Assembly: GCA_964036275.1 (NCBI GenBank)
Contig: OZ038433.1
Coordinates: forward strand, 2,726,013-2,790,012
DNA from: Litoditis marina
Taxonomy: Eukaryota > Nematoda > Chromadorea > Rhabditida > Rhabditidae
DNA: 64,000 bases
Direction: 5' to 3'
The notes under the pieces are model-generated. The model saw only the letters and a program-made list of their open reading frames with translations, had not been told where the DNA came from and made no database searches. The translations under genes and the position numbers were made by a program. Positions 51,438-62,800 of the stretch are shown piece after piece. How positions within the stretch are numbered: the first letter of the stretch is position 1; each line of letters begins with the position of its first letter.

Positions 51438-54154
51438 CAGAACATTGCAACATAAATCATTTAGGTTTTCGTCGGATAACGAACCCTATATTTCCACTTG
51501 CTCGTTAAAATGCCTCGAAAAGGTTTGAGAATTTCGACTAAAACCGAGTGTTGACACGGAGGTTTAATGAATTTGTGATATTTAACTTTATTGTTGTTTG
51601 TATTCGATTTAATCGTAGGTTGCGTTTTGAAACGTTTCTCGATCAAATATAATGGAATGCAGTGTTAGGGTTTATTAGTAGTCATGTCGAAATGTACAAT
51701 TTTTGTCATTCATTCCTCACTTCTGGAAATGAATGCTTTTGGGGTTTGGGAGTTTTTTGGTTCCGAGCTCGAGTTACCCGTGCTGATTGCAGTGGTTTTA
51801 ACGCCGTTCGGCGTTCCCTCAACTGCCAACCCCCCCCCCCCCCCCCCTTAAGCCTAAAAACACCAATATATTTAATTGGAAAATGTGATTTTTTTCTTCT
51901 TGAACTATTTGTTTAGTCAATTGCGTTTCCTTCTACACAATACTTTGTTTGTTTTGAATGACCTCATTAGGGAATCATGCGTGGGAAAACACAATTGCAC
52001 CCATATATTCTAGGAAACTTCTTCGAACATGACAGTTTTTGTTGTTTCTTTTTATTTCTCTCAGGTGATTTTTCGAACACCATCCTAGCAATGCGACCAA
52101 AATTAATCGCTGAATCCCAGAAACACTACGCGAAACATAATTTGCACTGAGAATGTGTGCAAATTTGCTTTGACCACTACACGAGCCGGCGCCGGAGTGT
52201 TTATGCGGCGTCTTTGCTTTTGACCAACGCCCTCACACTGCTTTAGACCTCCATCCTATCTTTTACAAGCTCTAGTATTTTATGAACTTCTGAAAGTTTT
52301 CGTTCATTCCTAGAAGACACTTTGATTAGTTTGTTCCTCATCCACCCCAATGTGACATTTTTTAAATTCTCATACCCCATGTTCTTTAATATTAACGTTC
52401 CTTTAACTTAACTTAATTTTATTTCTGATTTGTTGATCATAACATCTCTCATTCCTCTTCGCTGAAATCATATCGTCTATCCACTTTGGTACCAAAATAA
52501 CTTCATTTCCGTTTGCTTGCGCACAGCGTAGTGCGTAGACCAATCTGCCCTATTATTGGTGTGAAGTATTCGTTCCAATTTTGCACACAACCCGAATAAA
52601 ACCATTGATTTTACGTCTATCCAACACAGTAATCGATAAGCATGTGCTCCATTGTGTGCATTCCGTTGCGGTTCGCCGGGGACTCTGTGTTTGTTCCGTC
52701 TGCTTATGCGGGTAATTCCCCAATTCATCACGACGAGGAGTGGGAATCAGGCGAGAGAAATATGCAGACAAAACAAACTACTCTCTGCTTGTAAAATAGT
52801 TTCTATATAATTATTTTCAACACTTCAGCCGAACTTGGTATGATTCACATTTGAACTGTACTAACTACCGCAATATCGAATGTTAACTGTTTAGTTTCAT
52901 ATTTTCATCTTTTTTCTTTTATGTTACCTAGAGAAATGTCGTAATGAGTCTCATAATCAAATCGCCTAAATGTACAAGTTCACATACTGTTATCCTCAGT
53001 TTTTTAATGCCATGTCATGTTTCTCCAAACAGCCGGAAATTCTTGGCGCGATGTCATTTTGTTGTCAGGCAGCTCGTTTTTACCCGTAAGAAATACGGCG
53101 CAATTGTTCCGCGACATAAATCAGCCTTGCGCTTCGGTAGACACAGTTTGCGAAGGATATCGTACTTTCTCTCTGAAACAACTCTGTCTCACCAGAATAC
53201 AACAAACTTCCGATTATTTCACTCATCAATCACAATTTGAGCTAGTGTAGCCCTAAAATTGACCATACTTCAAACAAATATTGTAAATCGAATAACCACA
53301 ATTCGGAATCAGACTCTTGTTCAATTTCTTCCAGTACACCACATTCATCAGTTTTTGATATATAGAACCTAGAATAATAGTCAATAGTTATGATTTTCTC
53401 TGTGTGTGTTATCGATTAGTCATAGAATATGCCTTGCCCAAAGTGAGATAATTCCAAGTTTCATTTTTCTGGCGCGGTCATTCGAATGATAATTTCCCTG
53501 TCATAATAGGCCCATAAACCGATTGAATTCCTTCGCCTTCGCCCAGTTTTCGAACTTTCTCCAATCAGTCTGTTTGGTACTGTAGAGTTGGAGCATGATT
53601 CATTCGACTACCATAAAATCATTCGGGTTCTTCTTCTGAGTAATAAATGGAAACTATGCAGTTGGCTATGCTTATTTTTTTGAACTCGTGCACCTCTCTT
53701 CCACTTTCGTACATTTGTTACAAATTGTATTTACAATCACCTTTATTTTTCATTCAAACTTCAATTGGAAGTCGTGTGGTTTCTCCGGAAATTGGCAATT
53801 TCCGTTAAAACGTTTCCACTGTTTTGATTAAAGATTGTCGAATTCAATTGAACACCATTCTGTTCTCTTGTCACACCAGTAGGTTTTTGTGTGAAACATT
53901 CAATTGAAAATAAGATAATCCGATTGGAAAACACAAATCCTCTCCGTTCCGCTCTCTATTCTTCTCGGAATGGAATGAACTCTCAGACTCCTGTTTCCAT
54001 GTTCCATTATCTCTATTCTGTGGTTTCAACAACATCTACATTCTACTCTTATTATTATTGTGTCTTTTCTAAACTACAAGTATCGGTTGTTGTCTCACCT
54101 TTTTGTTTTGAAGTATGTATACGAAATCTTCAATTAGCCATTATCCTTCTCTGT
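51438..54154. other. Gene-less region with one poly-C run
   Basis: C18 at 51830-51847. A GC-rich patch at 52180-52250 contains GCCGGCGCCGG and GCTTTTGACCAACGCCCTCA. No exon recognised; open frames at 52477-52771 and 52944-53250 lack motifs and splice context. Confidence 0.45.
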
Positions 54155-54350
54155 CTATTTCTCTCTCTCTCTATTTCTTCCGCTCTCTCTCTCTCTCCCT
54201 CTCCCTCTAACTTTTCTCCCTCTCCCTTCTTCCTCTCTATCCTCTTTGTCCGTCTCTCCTATTTTCTGCCGCAGGCGTTTTTCCCCTCCTTTTGTGGGTG
54301 ACTCGCCCCTCCAACCTCCCAAACAACGACCCCAAAATGACGAAGTCACC
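54155..54350. repeat. CT-rich tract followed by a GC-richer block
   Basis: (CT)n at 54155-54235, then GCCGCAGGCG and CTCGCCCCTCCAACCTCCC to about 54350. Confidence 0.75.
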
Positions 54351-54584
54351 GTCTAGACAATTTCCCGACTAGAGAGTTCTTGTTGGTTATTTCTGTCATC
54401 CAAATGATTAAAAGTCTTTCATTTTCATTATCCGCACACACATTCATGTAGAAATTTGTTGAACAATTACGAATTCTTCATTGATTTTTTTGTGTCCTTT
54501 CCTTTCTAGACTCATACTAAGTGTTTCGTTTGGTGTTCACTATCTTCAGTTCTAAACATCCCTCATGCCCTCATTTTCTCTTTC

Positions 54585-54599
54585 TCTTTCTTGCTTCTT

Positions 54600-54663
<64 letters not shown>

Positions 54664-54793
54664 TTCACTATATTCCGCACAACCGTCGCCGTAGGGCGGG
54701 GCTCATCCAGTTTGTAGAGTGACCTTTCCCTGATAACAAATTCTTCCCGCAATAGAGAAAAGAGAGGAAGGAGAGAGAGAGAGAGACAGAGAA

Positions 54794-54836
<43 letters not shown>

Positions 54837-54838
54837 GA
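54585..54838. repeat. Inverted CT/GA microsatellite pair around a GC-rich core
   Basis: (CT)n at 54585-54662 and (GA)n at 54768-54838 are mutually complementary. The ~105-bp core contains CACAACCGTCGCCGTAGGGC and GGGGCTCATCCAG. The two arms could pair into a hairpin or cruciform. Confidence 0.85.
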
Positions 54839-55607
54839 GAAGAACGAAGGGTCTCCACCCCACTTGATTTCGTACTCGTACGTTTTCTTTCGTAGCGGAG
54901 CTGTACATATTTTGCAATTATTCTAGTAGCTAGGGGAGATCAGTATCAGTCCATGTATAGTATTTTTCTCTCTCAGTCTAATTTGGAGAAATAGAAATGA
55001 CACAGAAAGTGTTTTATTATAAGTTTACTTTGAAACACCCCTTCTATTTTTTAAGTTCAGTGGTGGAAATCACTCCTATTTTAGGAGTTCAAGTTTACAT
55101 TGAACAACCTCTCATTCAGAGTGTCACATTTGCAAAATATGAGTTGCGAAATAATACTGAAAAGCGTGCGAATATTTGATGAGAACCCAATTGTTGTTGT
55201 ATCTTTCGGTATTTAATGACGTTTTCTCTTCCCTTTCCCTTGTGTTTTTTTCCGGCTAACGCCACATTCTTTGACTGTAGTTAAATGAATAAAGTAAATA
55301 ATTGATCTATCACTAGTATATATTGTTGATGCGGATCGAACACAGATAACATGAGCTGCACAGACAAATAACATATTGAACAAACATTCCACTCTTATCG
55401 AATATCTTCTCATCAACAATTGCAATGGAGGCGATACACTTTGAGGTTCATTCTGAATGTAAACTTATTCAAAAATCTACTGTTCTCAAAAACTCACTCA
55501 AATCACAACTTGTCGAAAAAAAATTCTTCTCCAAAACTCGTCAAATCTCATGAGATTCAAGCTGACATAAACAACATGACAATTGCACTTTGACACGTCC
55601 AGTAGTA

Positions 55608-55737
55608 TACTAGAAGTAAAATAAATAGTTACGTCAGATAGGCATTCTAATGAGGCATCGTGCACTTTATCATTGCACGTTATCGAGTTCTGCTGTGTTT
55701 AACATGTGTCACGTGACTGTGCAATTGACTAGCAGTA
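55608..55737 (+). mobile_element. MITE family A copy 7
   Basis: It begins TACTAGAAGTAAAATAAATA, contains TGTCACGTGACTG and ends TGACTAGCAGTA; flanked by TA. Confidence 0.8.
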
Positions 55738-56425
55738 TAAACCCAACACGCTAATAACGAACCCAAAAACATCGATAAGCACCCGATGAATCATGAAAGT
55801 TACCATTTTGTTGTTCATGCGAATGTTAGTTCTAAAAGTTCAAACTCGAAGTTTTACCATTTCCCACCCTCATTTCCATGAAATTTGGGCAATCGATTGG
55901 TTCGGATACGAATGTTCCATGTTTGTTCTTCTGCTCGAGACTTTTCCTGCAGCTTATGTACTTATATAAAACGACACTTGGAATTATGCATTATCAACAA
56001 TCTGCCGGAGTTAGGGCTCAAAATCGAAAACTAATCGAAAAATGGAGTATTTATTATAGATGTTTCGGGTAATTATGAGAGTTTTGGAGAGGTACCACAT
56101 AAAAGTACAACAGGTTGTTGAAAGATTTAACTGCGAAATAAATTGAAGATAAGAAACAATATGAGCGTAAATCTGAATCTATAAAGGATCCATATTTTCT
56201 TAAGTGCTCTTGGTCAATTAGTTCATCTGAAGGTTTCAATAGCTGCTATAATTGTTGTCACGAGAAAAAAACCAAAATGCCGTTCGCGTGCGTGGAAAAC
56301 TATCATTTATTGTCCAAGAAAACACAATTGAGTGGATATTTGAAATGCATGATTTCGCTCAGCAAAACCTTTTCTTCAATCAGTCTTCGTACAGGTGCGG
56401 TGTTCTTAGCTCCGAATACCAAGTA

Positions 56426-56555
56426 TACTAATAGTCATTTGCACGGTGACGTAAAACATGTGGAACACAGCAGAACTCGAAACGTGCAATGACAATGTGC
56501 ACGATTCCTATTCAGAATGCTAAACTTCACGTGAATTTTCAATTTACTCCCAGTA
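56426..56555 (-). mobile_element. MITE family A copy 8
   Basis: Inverted orientation: it begins TACTAATAGTCATTTGCACG, carries GGTGACGTAAAAC in place of the E-box and ends TTTACTCCCAGTA. Confidence 0.75.
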
Positions 56556-56898
56556 CAGTTTTCTTTCATCAGCTATATTTAGTCTTGATCAAAGATTCCT
56601 TTTGTGCTCACGAAGTTGAACACTTCTTAGTTTTTTGCTGATGTTTATTTTGAACCTTCTCGAAGAAAAGTTCAAGTTCAAATATACTTCTTCTCTATCT
56701 CCTCCAGAACATTTCATGATTTTGCTTCTTCGCATCCATTCAAGATGAAACAACTTGCTCAAATATATCTCGCTGTTATTTATGTTCAATTCACCGCTTT
56801 CAAACTGTTGTTATTGTCTTCTTGAAACATCGCCGGAAACTATATATATTTCAACTTATTTCAGATTTATTTATATTATGTCAATGCAGTAATCGAAA

Positions 56899-59800
56899 AT
56901 GAGACGAGGAGTGGACCCCTATCATCAACGGTGAGTACACGTATGAAACGTTTGAAATCCACATATATTATTTAGTCTTATATGAAATTCACGTGTAACC
57001 GTGTTAATTGTACCTTTAGTTGGTCTACTTTATTGAGTTTGTATTTTCAAGTGATCTTTCAAGTGGTGACTCAGGCTCATTTGGTGAAACATGTGCATCA
57101 ATACCAACTCCTATCAATTTAAAGACAATAATAGTAACTTAAGATCTTCCTATTTGTTCCGCTCTATGATTTGGCCGGGAACTTATCTTGAATTGCCCAC
57201 TAATAGAGTTAATCCTATAGTAAGCAATGGAAATCACATGTTACCAATGATACCATCGCTCCATAATCTGGAAAAACATCAAATATAAGGTCTTTCTTGT
57301 GAATATTCTTGTACAATTCCAACTACGTTCATCTCCATTTTATCAAAAAAAAAAACACAGGAGGCGTATGATAAAATGTTACCTGTAAATGTGAGTCACG
57401 TAATGTTTAGCACAATGAAAAGTGACGAAACTAGTTAGGTTAACGGGAGCACGTATGATACATTTTTAGATAGGTGGCTACATGCTGCACTTTGCCACAA
57501 ACTGATGACTTAGTGAAGTTCATACAGTACTTAGTAGTTTTGATGTACAATGAAAACTATTTAATAATTTAAATCATATCTCATTTTTTTCGCGATCAAC
57601 TCCTCTATTAAAAAATCAATCATGTCTACTGCCAGTGTCACAAACGCGCTTCTTCTCTCACACACGACGTATTTCCTAATTTCTCTTGTAGAAGTTGAGA
57701 TTGCGAGTTTCCAAATATTCGGTGACAAATATATCACCTTATCAAAGTTTTCTGTCTTCACACCCCCTCTCTCCAGGGGAATTATATTCCCCATTTGAGT
57801 ACACAACTGAATCATCATCTGATTATTCGCCGCATCTCAGTTGTTTGAGAATAATAACCAGAGATGGGTAGAAACCGTTCGGCTTCCTACTATTACATGG
57901 ATAATATTGATGATTTCGACAGGTTGGTTCAGCTCTTAGTTTAATATTTGAACTTTCAAATATTCCACTGCTATGGCGGTTTTGCGAGAATAACCTTTTA
58001 AACCAATAGAATGTTAGCTCCGTACAATTACCCAAACTTTGCCGAAATTATAGTTTTCCGAACGTTTCTACTGCTATTATATGCATAATTTCACACAAGG
58101 CTATCTCGTAGATGACATAATAATATAAAATTTATGAAGAAATATATGCACTTTCTCATGTATTTCATGCTCATCGTGATTTTGTTGTTGTTTGCACTCG
58201 TACGCTGCCGGTGTGTTCAGGTTTCAATTTCCTTTATAATTAAGAGTGATTCACATGGTGTTAAATCCTAAGCCTCTAGTGTTCAACAAAATCACGATAT
58301 ACCCGAGAATAACTTTCCCATTCAACTGGAAAAGGACAGCGAAACTTGCAAGCAAAGTTGAAGCCGAGAAGGATATCTTTACCGTTTTTACGATATTTAT
58401 TCAGAAAAGGCGCTTGGCTGGCAAATAGCGCATGCAGATTGGTCATACATTCCAACTTTCAACTCGCGATTCTTAGAACCACGCCTAGATGATTGGAAAA
58501 CTGTTCGTGGTTCTTGTTTGTTGTCGAATTCGAACTTCAAATATCAAATAATATAGTATCACACCATTAAATTCACATACTATAGGGTCTTGATGACCTC
58601 TGTACTGTTAGTTTTCTCTGAAATACAATTATAAGCAACTCTCTTTCTCTTTTTCCGCGTTTCCCGATGTTTTTCAAGAACAAGTTTAGTAATTCAACTT
58701 TTGGAACTTTCACAGGTATAATGCATCTCTGAAGATTCCTTAGTTCATGCCCCTGCCTCGTAGAACATCCACCACTATTCGTACCCTCGACCTCTGGGTA
58801 AAAGCGGCACTCTTACCACTGCGCTACACTGCAGTGCGATCCAGAGCAACTATAATATAGTTGTATACTATAATATACCGATATATTATAATGTTTAGGG
58901 ATAGCCTGCGCTTTTGATAAGACCCTTCGCAAAAACGTTCAATGTTCTTTCTACTAATAAGGCGGTAATCAACTTTTGTCTCGGCCGAAACTCAAACCCA
59001 GTTGGCTCATTCTGAACAGCGCCCACATCCTCTACACCACAATCATCGGTTTACGAACCTCTAATATACTGTTAAATGCGAGCCAAATGTAAACTTCAGC
59101 CGGTATTTGTTATGGCCGGGAAAGGCGTCTGCTTGTCGCTTCTTATCTATGATTTCCTATCTGAATCCTGGCCAATGCAACCACTCCACTTTACTATTTT
59201 ACATTTCCTATTGATTGTTTCATAGTTACAGTATATTACCGTATTCCCGAGTCGATCGGTAGTATATCCTGCACCGCAGACCTCACGGACCATATTCATT
59301 CGATTTCACGTTCTAGCTCACGTATGAACGTGTTGCTTAGTTATAAAAAATGTATTCGAAACCTGTTGGTTAGACCTGAAGTTGCAAATGGCTACCGCAG
59401 TCCGTTGCTGAGCCTATAACTTCTCCACTAGCAAAAAATTCTATTTGGTAGTTAAGATAGTTTATAGTTGAACACATTTCGGCTACAAAACGTGTGATGA
59501 ATGGAGCCCACTCAAAAATACGTGTACTCGTATGCCAAAGTTATGGAGGAAAACGTGAAGAAAGTATAAGAATTGTGCTTTTTATTTTAGGGCGTTTTAT
59601 GATTCTCATGCTTCCACATTTTTACGTGCGATATGCATTTGCATACATGGTGGTACCAAGTTTCGTAGTTTGATCTTGATTCACGTCATAATTCACGAGT
59701 TCCGACCAAAAAGCAACAGGATCAAACTATCTGCAGATTTTGCACTTTTCATTTGCCCTTTTATGAAGACAGATAAGAGAACATATTCACAATTCATTTT

Positions 59801-62800
59801 TTTCCGATGAAAATCAGAGAAAATGTCCATTCCCTACTACCTTGGCTATATATTCGACTCCGCGTCTGCGAGGCACTTGTGTAGTGGTACGCGCAGCTGA
59901 CTCTCCTCTTTTTGGTCCCGGGTTCGAATAGTTCGCGGTGCAATCTGTTTGTTAAGATGTAAGATGTATTTGAAACCTTAAGGCCTATTCAAGTGCCTAT
60001 GTGAACACCTGAAATCAATAGTTTTCGGGAAAGTTTCCTGACAAATTCCGGATGAAATACTTACCAATAATGCCTTTTTTATGATTCTTTTTTCGTACAA
60101 ATCGCCGACAAAAGGCGGTTTACGAGGAATTTTCCACGGTTTATGGGTGCCTCGACTGCAGAGATAACCCGCGAATATTACTCGCAGCAGACTGAACATG
60201 ACGTCAAGTAGAAAGAAACAAACGTAAAAAAACCATTTTGATGGAGTTAGAACCCACAGCAGACCTTTATCTTGTCAAAACTCTACTGTCCCTAGCTAGC
60301 TTCTGCACTTGGACATGTACAAACATACTGTATATCTAACGTTTCGCTGTGAAGCGACTCAGCGGAGTACCAATAAAGTTGTTCTCCTATACCGCCATAC
60401 TGCATTCAGCGATTCAGTCTGACAAAAAAAGAACAAAACCTGTTTTGAATTAAAATTAGCTCTTCCGAGATATTCACTCCATGTTTTGTAGAATTTGGTT
60501 TGAGCAGTCCACAGCTCTTTTTCGGGCGCACCAAATTAGCGTTTCGTTTTTAGAGTCGGCGCCTCGTATTTCGTACATGTGTTGTCGCGGGCGGTAATTG
60601 CGTGTAGTGAAGATAAGCAAACATTTTGTCTCTGCCCTAGCGGGACAAACAGAGAGAAACAGAACGAAAAGAGGAAAACCGAATTGAAAAACAGAGAAAA
60701 AAATAAACAGGAGGATGCCTAACAGTATAACTCATAAGGAATGTGTAGCATCTGTGGGCCAATCTTTTTGGGACGGCATTCTGAACCTTTCTGGCCATTC
60801 TTTTTTCAATAATAAGCAATGATCACGTAATCTAACCAATCCATCCTTGAGCGAAGATACAAAACAAGAAAGTGCAACTAAAATAGGTTAAAATTCTTTC
60901 ATCGTTAGTAATCGTTTCTGAGACTAGGATAAAATCAACTACCCGTTTTTTGGTTATCTCATTCTTCACATAATGTGTATAATGATAATTAATTCATCTT
61001 TAATTACACAGACAACCTGCATCGAATTTTATTACTTTGCAATTCGGTCGGAGATAAGGAGACAGTCGTGTCTAAGAGGCTTTACTTTCGGGTTAAATCG
61101 ATTAATGCACCTTTTTGTGAGGACTGGCTTGTCAAATTCGTTTCTCTGCTCATCTAAGACTGATCGGATCATTGAACGGCCTTTTTACTTTGATACTGTT
61201 CCTTTCATTGACTTTAAACTTCCAATGCCGTTAGCAGGAGAACTAAGAACGATGTTATTGAACGTGTTAAAGGAACGAACGTCGGATGCAGTTAGACATT
61301 GAGAACTATTCTCGTTGTGTAGAGTATACCAGAATCTGGGACTAACCCCGTATTTTATTTTAATCAGGTTTCTGTGATCGCTTCGGCTAGAAGATTACCC
61401 AGTCTATTGTATTAACTCTTTTCCCTCTAGTAATTATATATTTTTTCAGTGCTCCGCCTGCGGGCTACTACTATTCATCGCGCGCCGGTCATCAGACTTC
61501 TGGAGCCCCGTCTCCGTCACATTCCCACGCCTCCCATCGTTCCCACGCCACCGACATGACCCAACACAGAAGTCAGTTTGACGTGATGCATTCATCGGTC
61601 AAAATTTTCAGTATTGCTTGAATCTTAATTGAGTTATGGCAAAAGGCGTGCTTTGCCTAAAACAGTATGATAACACGTTGCGAAGAGACAGTAAAGAGTT
61701 ATACCTGAACCAAACCAAACGACAAATCTCCAGAAGGGCTATTAAAGGTGAGCTCCAGAAGGGCACAGTGCTGTACAATCGCAATTTTCAGGTATTTATT
61801 TGTAGAAGGTTTCTTTGTACTAGAGTACAACAAATGAAACGGCTTTGTATGTCTATCTGGACTTTAGACGTTTACCATTCAATAAACATCTGAACATTGC
61901 GGAACTCCAAGTAGCAAAATCTATCCAGATGGAGTAAGAAAGCAATATATGCCACCAGATTGATCTTCCCAAAAATTAATTATATTTTGATTCTGTTTCT
62001 AGATCGTCGTTCGAGTGAGCCGCCTATAGACGATGTAACCCCATCCTACAATGTGGAGCATTTGGCCACGTTTGCCGTCGGAAGGTACACAGTTCACTTC
62101 CACTTCTGCTGTGTGTCACATTCTTAGAGAAATGTTGCTGTGTTGTAGTCGACTCGAAAAAACAGCACTAAAAATGGCAACTATTTTTTATGCTCAGTCA
62201 AAAGCCTTGGTATAATGATAAATACTTAACGGTTTTACTGAAATAAACCTATACAGAGATCGAAGAAAGATAAAAAAGAGTGCCGAATAATGAATTGGAA
62301 CTTTTGTAACAAAACAAAACAAGGATGTTTTTAGACAGTTCGGTCTGACTTTTCCCGCCGATGGCATTCGAAAACTGAAGCAGATGGAGAAGAATTCGGC
62401 CATCTGGGCACAGCCACTGATCCTGAGATTCCGTTCAAATTTAGTCACAGTCGAAGATGAAAATGGGGTAGGTCAAACTAAAAGTAGTTTGGATAACTAT
62501 TTCTTCTTCTCAAAAACTCTGCCCGCGCAACGTTAAAACTTTTCGAGTTGCGAGAATACACCTTCTCAGAAATGTAGTCTCTCCAGTCGTTAACGGCGCT
62601 CTCAAATTCCTGCAACTAATAAATATAAACTGCGACATTGATAGCAACTAGCACTCATCGAAGCTGATTTTTATTAGTCGCCACCTCAAAACGACCCATA
62701 AAACACTGTTGAAGAATGTTTGTAGGTGCAAAAAGTCACCATTGATCAGAAATCAAAAGTTGGGCAAAACGTAGCAGCAAGTTGAGATATCAAGTTGACG

